Origin: CAVTLG01 sp963802635
Lineage (GTDB): Bacteria > Chloroflexota > Ktedonobacteria > Ktedonobacterales > Ktedonobacteraceae
Assembly (NCBI GenBank): GCA_963802635.1
Contig: CAWDJJ010000003.1
Span: 992,001 to 1,056,000, forward strand
Length of the DNA stretch: 64,000 nt
Direction of reading: 5' to 3'
Position 1 is the stretch's first letter; every line of letters starts with the position of its first letter. A program made the translations under genes and the position numbers. The notes under the pieces are model-generated. The model searched no databases and was not told where the DNA came from. It worked only from the letters and a program-made list of their open reading frames with translations. Positions 46,251 through 53,946 of this stretch are shown piece after piece.

Positions 46251-47030
46251 TTAGTGGACTGTTGTGGTATGGTGTGAGGAAATGAAACTCAGCACATGCT
46301 GCCAGGCGTCCGTAGAGGCTTCAGCATAGTCGAGAGCGCGGCGATCAAAGAAACTATGTGGAGCACCGGGATAGATGATAATGTTGTGCTCAACGCCCGC
46401 CTTATCCAGATTCTCATCTAATTGGTGGACGTCGGAAACCGGAATACCCTGGTCCGCTCCGCCAAATAAACCAAGCACGGGATATTTGCTGCCAGTCGCC
46501 AGCTGTAAAACACTCGCGTCTGTACCAGTAAAAGTCCTGCTCAATCCAGCATAAAAACCGATGACACCGGATAGAGCGAAGTCCTGCCGCGTACTTGCTA
46601 ACAAGGAAAAGCTACCACCCAGGCAGAAACCAACGGTAAAGGTTGGCAGATTGGCACCAGCACCAGTATGCAAATAGGCCAGCGTAGCCGTAACATCCTG
46701 GAAGAAGTTGGGTGCCCGTAGCTGCTGGACATGTGGCATGAACTCAAAAGAGTCATCACGTGTACCGGTACCAGCCGTGCGACCAAAATAATCAATCACC
46801 ACAGCGCGTGTACCAGATTCAGCAAAACGCAGAGCCAGCTCTTTATAGAATTGGTGTAGCCCTCGTATATCGGGGAAAATCACGATCTGCGCACCCGTGG
46901 GATGGTCAGGCTGCGCCACATAAGCCGAAAAGCGGCTACCATCTGCGCTAGCCAGTATGATATCTTCACCGTGGGCCGTCCCGCCAGTACCAGGGAGGTC
47001 TGGTGGACGTGCATCGTTGTCATAACACAT
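46251..47030 (-). CDS. Dienelactone hydrolase family protein
   Basis: 259 residues from the ATG at 47030, which follows AAGGAG; a start 48 bases further up is less likely. It is an alpha/beta hydrolase with the DLH nucleophile elbow GFCLGG (Cys rather than Ser), an early VIFPDIRGLHQFYKELALRFAESG segment, the acid in LGLFGGADQGIP, and the His in YPGAPHSFFDRR. DLH enzymes open lactone rings in aromatic degradation, but many bacterial homologues act on other esters. The neighbours do not point to a degradation pathway. Confidence 0.92.
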   Translation of the reverse strand: MCYDNDARPPDLPGTGGTAHGEDIILASADGSRFSAYVAQPDHPTGAQIVIFPDIRGLHQFYKELALRFAESGTRAVVIDYFGRTAGTGTRDDSFEFMPHVQQLRAPNFFQDVTATLAYLHTGAGANLPTFTVGFCLGGSFSLLASTRQDFALSGVIGFYAGLSRTFTGTDASVLQLATGSKYPVLGLFGGADQGIPVSDVHQLDENLDKAGVEHNIIIYPGAPHSFFDRRALDYAEASTDAWQHVLSFISSHHTTTVH

Positions 47031-47348
47031 AAAACGAACTCCTTTATCTTGCACATATTCCGTTTGCCCTCGATGCAAGCAGTCTTGTTAAGCATAAAAG
47101 CTGAGCAGCTAGATGCATATAGGGCATTGGATGCGTTAACGATAGCTTCCTCAGTAAGTATCAACAGCCGCCATAAAAGAAACGGCATCTTTTTTTTACT
47201 TTTCGAGACTATCGGTTATGCTTAAAAGCCCTATGTAATGCAGGACCTAGTAAGGAAACAAGAGACATCTGGGTCTATACAACCGTCTCTTTTTAAGACT
47301 ATAGTTGCAAAAAATATGGACAACTCTTCCATGCCCACATTTTTGGCT
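47031..47348. other. Intergenic region with a terminator-like hairpin
   Basis: 318 bases between two minus-strand genes. A 7-base-arm hairpin AAGAGAC (47260-47266)...GTCTCTT (47285-47291) is followed by a T-run on the plus strand. The stretch just below 47349 would hold the guide end of a TnpB-associated RNA. No gene is supported. Confidence 0.5.
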
Positions 47349-48794
47349 TTAACCTACGTCCGTTGACGCTTGCAAGCTTGCCCACAAACCCAACTGGACG
47401 GGAGGTACTACTACGGAGTACCTGAAATGCTGCTGCCACTGCTCATGTCTTCTCATGAGCAACATTTTGACTTCCTGCCGGTTCTGACAGGCGCGTAATT
47501 CCAGATCACCCAATCGGGACGCAATATTCTCAGCGGCATTTTTATCGGCGTGTGTCGTATGACCGCAAACTTTACAGTGGAACGTCCCCTGATTCGGTCT
47601 GTTTTTTCGGTCAACGTAATGGCACGCACGACATTCCTGAGAAGAGTATGCGCTCTTCACGCGTGTCGCTTGCACACCGCGTTTGGTCGCATTCCAGATA
47701 ACTTGATCGGGAATATGCGCTAAATTGGATGCTCGCAGGTAGGCGTTCATCGCACGCGCTTTGTGGCGCATCGAGGCGACTGAAAGCTGCTCGTACGCGA
47801 ATTGACAGCCCTCGTGCTCCTCAAAGCAGAGGGTAACTGCTCTGTTTATCGATTGCCTGACGTGGCGCATGAGCCGCTGCCCGGTGGCGCTGGACGTGGA
47901 AGGGAGTTTTTCTTTCGGCACGCCTCGCTTCTCCAGACACTTCCTGAGTTTGGCCTTCCTCCGGCGTTTTTCGCGATCCCTCTTCTGACGGTCCCTCAAA
48001 CGCCCGTGAAACGATCCGTACTGTTTGCCATCGGACGTCGTGATGAAATTCGCAATCCCCACGTCAATACCGATCACAGGGGCATCTGAGAGCGTCTGGA
48101 CAGCTATCGTCTCATCGTAGGTGAGTGTCAGCCACCAAACATCATCACGCTTGTTGAGCGTCACGCTGCTATTGATCGTGCGGCGTTTGCCCGTTTCTGG
48201 GTCGGTGAGCTGCTCTTTGTGGTAGTCGGCCAGTTGGACCGGGATCAGAAGCGGGTGGCCCTTGTCCAGCGTCGAGAGCTTGAGCCAGTAGTCAAAGGCG
48301 CTGTCCTCAGCTTTCTCTAGCTTGGCGACATTGCCGTTGGCTTGAATGCAGAGATGGCGCAAGGTCGGAACGGTCCATTCCCGCCACTCAGGTGCTTTTG
48401 TTCCCTCTTCAAGCGTGCCGTCTGCCTGTTGTTCCCGGTACGAAGCTTGCGCGTCGAGGGAGTCTTGATAGGCATTGGCGCGATTAGATCGCCACGATTT
48501 GGCAATGCCCGCGCCGTGTTGAATCGCCACGCGATGCCACCGCTCGGAGAGAGGAGTCAGAAAGCAGGGAGCACGAAAGCCGTTGGGAAGTTCATTGGTG
48601 CAAAAAAGAGTGGTGTACTGCTGCGTCAGTTCAAGATACACCTCGGCAAGGGCATCCAGGGCAGTTAGCTTCCCTTGATTGGTCGCTTCCAGCCCGATAT
48701 GCGTGATCGCCTTCGTGATCGTTTGCGGCTCACCCTTTTTTGTGCGCTTCTTTCGCTTCTTCATGGCTTTCCTGATTTTCACCTGATTATTCAT
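47349..48794 (-). CDS. tnpB: TnpB (IS200/IS605 OrfB) RNA-guided nuclease
   Basis: 481 residues. A basic N-terminus (KKRKKRTKK) precedes the wedge/recognition region. The RuvC residues are Asp244 (PVIGIDVGIANF), Glu335 (FAYEQLSV) and Asp417 (HADKNAAENI). A zinc ribbon has Cys388, Cys391, Cys407 and Cys410 (ECRACHYVD...FHCKVCG). All catalytic residues are present, so it should be active. TnpB proteins use an RNA from the element's right end to guide cleavage. No tnpA lies beside it, so this is a TnpB-only (IS1341-like) element. It is longer than the usual 370-420 residues because of extra N-terminal sequence. Confidence 0.93.
   Translation of the reverse strand: MNNQVKIRKAMKKRKKRTKKGEPQTITKAITHIGLEATNQGKLTALDALAEVYLELTQQYTTLFCTNELPNGFRAPCFLTPLSERWHRVAIQHGAGIAKSWRSNRANAYQDSLDAQASYREQQADGTLEEGTKAPEWREWTVPTLRHLCIQANGNVAKLEKAEDSAFDYWLKLSTLDKGHPLLIPVQLADYHKEQLTDPETGKRRTINSSVTLNKRDDVWWLTLTYDETIAVQTLSDAPVIGIDVGIANFITTSDGKQYGSFHGRLRDRQKRDREKRRRKAKLRKCLEKRGVPKEKLPSTSSATGQRLMRHVRQSINRAVTLCFEEHEGCQFAYEQLSVASMRHKARAMNAYLRASNLAHIPDQVIWNATKRGVQATRVKSAYSSQECRACHYVDRKNRPNQGTFHCKVCGHTTHADKNAAENIASRLGDLELRACQNRQEVKMLLMRRHEQWQQHFRYSVVVPPVQLGLWASLQASTDVG
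47357..47422 (-). ncRNA. Candidate reRNA (omegaRNA) scaffold at the tnpB 3' end
   Basis: Two hairpins overlap the last codons of tnpB. One is GGTACT/AGTACC (47404-47409 with 47417-47422). A longer one is CGTCCGTTG/CAACTGGACG (47357-47365 with 47391-47400; one bulged base), whose loop includes the palindrome GCAAGCTTGC. Known reRNAs overlap the 3' end of tnpB and fold in this way. The 3' boundary and guide cannot be fixed from one copy. Confidence 0.5.
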
Positions 48795-48978
48795 ACAATA
48801 TCATAGAAGAACGGAGGTGACAAGACCTCTGGGACTCGATTCTGTTTGGGGAATGTTGACGGTGCCCGGCAAATCGAGAACCGAGAAAAGTGGAATAAAA
48901 GTCCGTATTTGGCTCTATTTATCCATATTTTCAAAAACTAGTTCCTATACATTGTCCAGGCAGCCGAAAACAGTGTTT

Positions 48979-50280
48979 CTATGGCCGGGTGGTAGTCAGA
49001 CGTTGCCAAGCTATACGAACTGCCGAGCCAGAGATGGAAGGGTGCTTGCCAAGAAGAGTACGAAGCATATTCAAGTAGCTACTATCCATGTTGCTGATGG
49101 GCGTTTCCAGCAAGGCCCGCTGGAGAACCACACGGCCCTGCGGGGTGCCAAAGAGGCCATAGAAGCCAGCCAGGTCAGTATTAGAGCCAAAACGGTCCAA
49201 TGCCCAACGTAACCACCCTTCTACCCGAAAGAGCTGCCCTAGTCGTCCGGTCTGCACCAGATCGCGCAGATAGATATTAATTGCCCCTGGCACGCCGTTC
49301 AGGATTTCATTTGCCACGGCTTGCGCCGCCAGCCGTCCGCTGATGATTGCAGGATAGATGCCGCCGCCAGTCGCAGCACCACAGAGTCCAGCGGCATCAC
49401 CCAGCAGCAGTGCTTGCCCTTTGGAGTCATTACGATACACTCGATGCAGTCGTCCACCGATTGGAATCGTTCCACCTTTGCGCCCAACCACACGCATGTG
49501 GCTCATATCCACCATCTCATCGTAGAGCTTTTGCCCCAAACGCAGCGATTGGGTGGGGTTGAATTTACGCAGATACCCGGCTACGCCCAACGCAACCGTT
49601 TCGCCGTGCGGAGCGAGCCATATGCAATAGCCTGGAGCCAGATCGTGATTCATGATCATGAAGAACTTCTCTTGGTCAATGGACACGCCATCCACCAGCC
49701 ATTCAGCCGCTGCTAGCAGGTGTGTATTCTGATCCAGCCCCATTCGCTGTGCCACCCTGGAGCGAGAGCCATCCGCGCCAATCAGAAAACGCGCTCGCAC
49801 CGTCTCGCGGACGCTTGGCGTCGATTTCTTGGTCTCGTGTTCTGGAAAGACGCCAAACGTGACCTGCATCAGTCCCTCCTCGTCACGACTCGCGTCGAGG
49901 AAGGTCGCTCCTGCACGAATGACTGCACCACGCGCCTGGGCCTCCTCGGCCATCCAATGCAGCATGCCGGTCACATCCACCATGTAATAGCGATAGGCTT
50001 CGGCGCTGATCTCAAACGGATCTGAGCGATTGGGAGCACGTAGGCTAATTCGGCGCACCGCATTCGTCAAAAAACGTGCGGGCACATCGCTCACATCCAG
50101 CACATCACTGAACAGGATACCTGTTGTGCGCACCACGCCGCCAATCTCGCCATCTTTTTCCAGGACGAGCACACGCAGCCCACGGGCCGCCGCTCCGTTG
50201 GTGAAACTCAAGCCCGCAAAACTCGCCCCGACCACCACGATATCGTAGACATCACCCTTCTGACTGGCAGTGAACACCAT
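48979..50280 (-). CDS. FAD-dependent oxidoreductase, geranylgeranyl reductase-like
   Basis: 433 residues from an ATG behind AAGGAAG. The N-terminal dinucleotide fold is IVVVGASFAGLSFTNGAAARGLRVLVLEKD; RFLIGADGSRSRVAQRMGL and ALLLGDAAGLCGAATGGGIYPAIISGRLAAQAV complete the PHBH/GGR FAD signature. The GGGI after GDAAG is typical of geranylgeranyl reductases, which saturate isoprenoid double bonds. It lies directly after a squalene/phytoene synthase-like gene on the same strand, so it probably acts on that isoprenoid product (inference). No membrane helix is seen. Confidence 0.85.
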   Translation of the reverse strand: MVFTASQKGDVYDIVVVGASFAGLSFTNGAAARGLRVLVLEKDGEIGGVVRTTGILFSDVLDVSDVPARFLTNAVRRISLRAPNRSDPFEISAEAYRYYMVDVTGMLHWMAEEAQARGAVIRAGATFLDASRDEEGLMQVTFGVFPEHETKKSTPSVRETVRARFLIGADGSRSRVAQRMGLDQNTHLLAAAEWLVDGVSIDQEKFFMIMNHDLAPGYCIWLAPHGETVALGVAGYLRKFNPTQSLRLGQKLYDEMVDMSHMRVVGRKGGTIPIGGRLHRVYRNDSKGQALLLGDAAGLCGAATGGGIYPAIISGRLAAQAVANEILNGVPGAINIYLRDLVQTGRLGQLFRVEGWLRWALDRFGSNTDLAGFYGLFGTPQGRVVLQRALLETPISNMDSSYLNMLRTLLGKHPSISGSAVRIAWQRLTTTRP

Positions 50281-50304
50281 TTCGTTCTTCCTTTTCTAGA
50301 GGGA

Positions 50305-51156
50305 TCACGTACGCGATCCGCTTTCAACTTCCTCTCCTATCGCTGAAATCTGCCCGACAATTTCCAGAACCTCGTCGCGGCTGAGTTTGCTTTCACCCCG
50401 CTCGAGCGCATGCAGTGTCGCTGTAGCCAGGGCTAGCGGGATATGAATCAAAGCTTCAAACGGGGCTGCGGGAAGGGTCCGGGCATATGTAGCAGCCTGG
50501 GTGAGGTGTCTCCAAGCATACTGATGCATCTGTTCCTGCGTCCATCCGACCGGGAAAAAATCTACACCTCGCACTAGGTCTTCCATGTGGTTGCGCAGGA
50601 TATTGACTGCCTGTAAGCCGCGACCAAACTGGATGGCAGCGGAACGATTCAGTTGTTCTCCGCCTGCCCAGGCCCATAGATCGCATAAGAGAACTCCCGC
50701 AGCTCCAGCCACCCCATAGGTGTAGCAATTCAGGTCATCCTCGGTTTGCATCCTCCAGCCACACTCTACCCAGGCCGCCATGCGCTGCGCCATTGCAGCA
50801 GTGGCCTCCCAAATGCGTGGAGCAATCACATCTGGTGGCAGGCACACCCAATCTGCCAGGCGACGTGTCACTTCGGGCAAAGCCGCCTGAAATGGAGCAA
50901 AACATTTCAGGAAGGCATCGGACGGGAAGCTTGCCACTGCCGTCTGGGCCTGCAATTGCTGACTGACTTGCAGCAATAAGCTGATCTTCTCTCCGTCCTC
51001 CAGGTGTGGGTGGTCTTCAATTTCATCAATGGCACGCATGCACAGGTAGGCCGAAGCAATAGCTTCTTGCAGCCCGGGCGATAACTGAGCAATCGGGAGA
51101 AAAAACGTTCGGCTCGTCTCTTGTAGAAGGCTCCAAACCTCATCAGATAGTGCCAT
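50305..51156 (-). CDS. Squalene/phytoene synthase-family enzyme
   Basis: 283 residues. The two Asp-rich motifs are AIDEIEDHP (about 42-50) and NILRNHMEDLVRGVDFFP (about 185-202). The latter has the NxxxD...D layout of trans-isoprenyl head-to-head synthases. Family members join two C15 or C20 diphosphates to squalene, presqualene diphosphate or phytoene. The first motif DEIED and the overall length fit the HpnC/HpnD or CrtB group, but I cannot choose. Its ATG overlaps the stop of the preceding gene (TGATG), so the two are coupled. The product may feed the reductase-like gene downstream. Confidence 0.85.
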   Translation of the reverse strand: MALSDEVWSLLQETSRTFFLPIAQLSPGLQEAIASAYLCMRAIDEIEDHPHLEDGEKISLLLQVSQQLQAQTAVASFPSDAFLKCFAPFQAALPEVTRRLADWVCLPPDVIAPRIWEATAAMAQRMAAWVECGWRMQTEDDLNCYTYGVAGAAGVLLCDLWAWAGGEQLNRSAAIQFGRGLQAVNILRNHMEDLVRGVDFFPVGWTQEQMHQYAWRHLTQAATYARTLPAAPFEALIHIPLALATATLHALERGESKLSRDEVLEIVGQISAIGEEVESGSRT

Positions 51157-51983
51157 CAGCTTTTTCCTCTTTCGACGATGATCGACTGTCGCAATACGAG
51201 GAAGCAGCCAACCAACACGAGGAGTCCAACTGGGCCAATGAGCCAGGGGAGGAATACAATGGTTCCTGCCAGGATATAGGGGATGCTCACGATCCCGCTG
51301 ACTCCGTTAAAAACACCGGCAGCCACACCTATCAAAGGCAATTCCTGCGTATTCAATGCCCACTGCGCCAGAATGGCCATCACCGCATACCCCAACGAGG
51401 CCGATCCGGCTTGTCGTGCGAGAAAGGGAACAGTCATGTGAAGATGGAAAATGGTGAAGAGCTCTGGTACGAAAAGGGGCAAGATTCCGAAGATTGCAGC
51501 GGAGACGGCTCCTATCAGGAGAAAAATCCGCAAAGGTGTACTCGCAAGGTTGGGAACTCGTCGGGGAACTCCACGATGGCGGAAGAGGAGCAGGCCGCTG
51601 ATGGCAACGAAGAGCACTGAACTTACCAGGATGAGGTAGACGGAATAAGGTGTGGGTCCGGTGAAAAGCTGGACTCCGCAGGCGTAGAGCGAACCCAGAT
51701 TAAAGACCAGGATACCAAAGACCGACAGTCGGACTGCCAACCAGTGTTTCTGGAAGAGACCGATGCTCAGTGCGACACCGTAGCCGAGCGTTGCTGCACC
51801 TGCTAGCTGATAGAGGTAGAGATCATCTGCGGGAAACTGGGTGACAGCAGCGAAGAATGTAGGCAAGAAGAGCGGGAAGAGCCCAAAGGCCAACCCTGCC
51901 AGGGCTGGCAGAACCAGCAAAACGCGCTCCCAGCCACTGATGAACGCTTTTGAGGGAAGAGCAGTAGTTGTCGAAGTGGTCAT
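51156..51983 (-). CDS. Polytopic membrane protein with an internal duplication
   Basis: 275 residues from the ATG at 51983 behind GAGAGGAAAG. There are about eight hydrophobic helices. The two halves resemble each other: LPALAGLAFGLFPLFLPTFFA...LAGAATLGYGVALSIGL and LIGAVSAAIFGILPLFVPELF...AGSASLGYAVMAILAQ. I recognise no named family. Its coupling to the synthase gene suggests a role with the isoprenoid product or the membrane where it is made. Confidence 0.72.
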   Translation of the reverse strand: MTTSTTTALPSKAFISGWERVLLVLPALAGLAFGLFPLFLPTFFAAVTQFPADDLYLYQLAGAATLGYGVALSIGLFQKHWLAVRLSVFGILVFNLGSLYACGVQLFTGPTPYSVYLILVSSVLFVAISGLLLFRHRGVPRRVPNLASTPLRIFLLIGAVSAAIFGILPLFVPELFTIFHLHMTVPFLARQAGSASLGYAVMAILAQWALNTQELPLIGVAAGVFNGVSGIVSIPYILAGTIVFLPWLIGPVGLLVLVGCFLVLRQSIIVERGKS

Positions 51984-52011
51984 GGTACTTTCCTCTCTCA
52001 ACTGTGAGATC

Positions 52012-52431
52012 TCACAGTGAAGAACTAAAATAGAGACAAAAAGTCAAGGCCAACATTACAACGCTTTTAGTAAAGATACGAGAAAACTCACCGAACAGAT
52101 CAGTATAGTAGTTGGTGTAGAAGACGGTAGGAATACCTGACGCATGCCAGCGAGGGTCTTCTTTGCGCCAAACCGCTTGACGAAGTGCGAGTGCGGTGGT
52201 CAGCGCGGTACGAGGTGATTTCCATCCCTGCTCATTGGCAATGGCTACTACCTGCCGATGGATAGAGGCTGCCAAGCGAGGAGATTTTTGCGGGGCAAGC
52301 TGACGGGTACGTGCCACAAGCGCTTGGGAGATCTCCTTTTCCAAAGCGGGACGGATGATGGTATATCGTTGCAGGGCCTGCGCCCGTTGAGCCTCTGAAA
52401 GGGTCGTGAGCGGCAAAGGAACTTGCGCCAT
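52012..52431 (-). pseudogene. Internally deleted Mu/TnsB-type DDE transposase
   Basis: The ATG at 52431 follows GAGAGGA and opens MAQVPLPLTTLSEAQRAQAL, an N-terminal helix-turn-helix of the Mu/IS481-like integrase group. LASIHRQVVAIANEQGWKSP also fits. Then RTALTTALALRQAVWRKEDP and RWHASGIPTVFYTNYYTDLF pick up at the end of the catalytic core, where family members read GIPxxFYTDHGSDF. The first catalytic Asp and about 150 residues are absent, and the DHGSD block is mutated. The C-terminus is random hydrophobic sequence. I take this as a dead remnant. Confidence 0.6.
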
Positions 52432-52581
52432 GACCAGTCCTCTCTCACCCCAAAGGGTGTCAACCACATCACTTTCCTCTATAGTATACCTTATCACCAG
52501 GATAATTGTACAGGTTACATCAGCTACACAATATCAATAGAAATCCTAGCAGGCTGTCAGATCGCATACCCTGCACTGCGT

Positions 52582-52611
52582 TTGCATGCTCCTACCCCCG
52601 TGCAGTATAAT
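52582..52611 (+). promoter_or_regulatory. Predicted promoter upstream of the sdh operon
   Basis: TTGCAT (52582-52587) and a perfect TATAAT (52606-52611) are 18 bases apart. They lie about 340 bases before sdhC, so the mRNA would have a long leader. The gap 52498-52953 shows no supportable gene. Confidence 0.5.
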
Positions 52612-52953
52612 ACAGATACGATGTCAACCACTCAGGTGTACACGATAGGGTGCTAAATGACATATAGTCAGTGCAGAAGGTTCAAGCAGAGCGATTCATG
52701 CGCTGTTCGATCCACTGCGTAGCGCTTTTTCGAGCAATATGCAAATTGAAACAGGGCTGATCAGCTTTTTTGCCAGTCCAGAAGCATGGCACCCCGTGGG
52801 GATGTCAAAATGGGCGAGAGCAAGAGCCAGGAGGCCGATGCAACCTATAGGGCAACCGCTAAACCTGCATGAGGAAAATTGGTACGCCCCTTTACCGCAA
52901 TTCCATTTCACCGCCTCAAGTCCTCTCCTCCCGCTTACAGAAACGAGGGAAAG

Positions 52954-53338
52954 ATGTATAAAGGTCAATCTGGTATGTGGTCCTGGCTGTTACATCGCAT
53001 TACAGGACTGGGCGTGCTGCTCTTTTTAATGATTTCATATCGTCGATGTCTCTATGATCGGTTTCGGCCCCACGATTTACGATGAAAGCGTTGTGCTGTT
53101 CGATAGCTGGGTCGTGCGTCTGCTGTCATTGTCGTTGATAGCAGCCGTGCTCTACCATGCCTTCAATGGTGTACGTATTATGATCATCGACTTCTGGCGT
53201 AAGGGATCGCGCTATCAACGATTGCTATTTGGGATTGTGCTGGCTGTGACTATTATTGTATTCATCCCTATCGCTTATAAAGTCATTGCACCAGTTGTGC
53301 CATGGTTTGTACAGCCAGTAGCGAAGGCTTTTCATTAA
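52954..53338 (+). CDS. sdhC: Succinate dehydrogenase cytochrome b subunit SdhC, +1 frameshift
   Basis: The ATG at 52954 (GAGGGAAAG upstream) opens MYKGQSGMWSWLLHRITGLG, with the HRITG motif of SdhC helix I, and continues to LLFLMI. That frame then stops at about 53085. The next frame continues HIVDVSMIGFGPTIYDE and runs through two more helices to 53338, with the haem-ligand context YHAFNGVRIMIIDF. Removing one T from TTT at 53033-53035 gives one protein of about 127 residues with three helices. SDH membrane anchors are needed for quinone reduction, so I suspect sequencing error over true inactivation. It is first in sdhCDAB. Confidence 0.82.
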
Positions 53339-53344
53339 TACCCA

Positions 53345-53441
53345 TAAGCATTCAGAAACGAGGCTGCCGCCTCTGCTTGAGAGACCGCCACAAACGCCCT
53401 TCTCAGGGCTAGCCTTCGGCTCATCTGAATGCAAGGCAATA
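53345..53441 (-). repeat. Family-1 palindromic repeat between sdhC and sdhD
   Basis: Read on the minus strand it begins with the 20-mer TATTGCCTTGCATTCAGATG (53422-53441), goes on with AGCCGAAGGCTAG, and ends AGGCAGCCTCGTTTCTGAATG-like at 53348-53370, with arms CATTCAGA...TCTGAATG. It lies wholly in the spacer between two operon genes. Confidence 0.75.
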
Positions 53442-53509
53442 CAAGCATAGATGGCTCACCAGCCGCTACAGCAAATGAGTAAGCACAGCCTTTGAAGGAG
53501 TATTATTTT

Positions 53510-53926
53510 ATGATGCGTGTCTCAAGTGGACGCGGCCCGCGTCCGGCTACGGGGGGATTTGAAACATTTTCCTGGTATTTCTTCCGCATTTCGGGTGTCG
53601 TCCTGATTTTTCTGGTCATCACTCACCTGATCATTATGCATGTAACCAATGATGTTGCCTGCACCACCTATGCATTTGTCGCATACCGTTACGCGAATCC
53701 GTTCTGGCGACTGTTTGACTGGCTGCTCCTCACACTCGCATTGACCCATGGCATGAATGGTTTGCGCATCGTGGTTGATGACTATGTGCGCAATCGGACA
53801 GCGCGCGTGTGGGCGCTGTCCTTTATTGGTCTTCTACTGCTGATCTTCTTTATGCTCGGCACAATCACGTTAATTACGTTCCAACCGGTCACAACGGGCC
53901 TCGGAGCAACATGCGTTCCCCATTAG
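53510..53926 (+). CDS. sdhD: Succinate dehydrogenase membrane anchor SdhD
   Basis: 138 residues from the ATG at 53510, which follows AAGGAG. It has three membrane helices. FSWYFFRISGVVLIFLVITHLIIMH in helix I and LTHGMNGLRIVVDDYV in helix II carry the His residues expected to bind haem and to shape the quinone site. It anchors SdhAB to the cytoplasmic face. It is followed 20 bases later by sdhA. Confidence 0.88.
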   Translation: MMRVSSGRGPRPATGGFETFSWYFFRISGVVLIFLVITHLIIMHVTNDVACTTYAFVAYRYANPFWRLFDWLLLTLALTHGMNGLRIVVDDYVRNRTARVWALSFIGLLLLIFFMLGTITLITFQPVTTGLGATCVPH

Positions 53927-53946
53927 AGAGTGAGTAAGGACATACT

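Noticed and set aside
47349..48794. TnpB as a Cas12-like effector for the nearby orphan CRISPR array
   Set aside because: Its size, lack of extra REC sequence, and own 3'-end hairpins fit TnpB. The array repeat resembles type III or I, and other genes and an IS lie between them.
51150..51620. 156-codon plus-strand frame opposite the membrane-protein gene
   Set aside because: It is highly charged, anti-parallel to a hydrophobic coding sequence, and has no start signal; a typical shadow.
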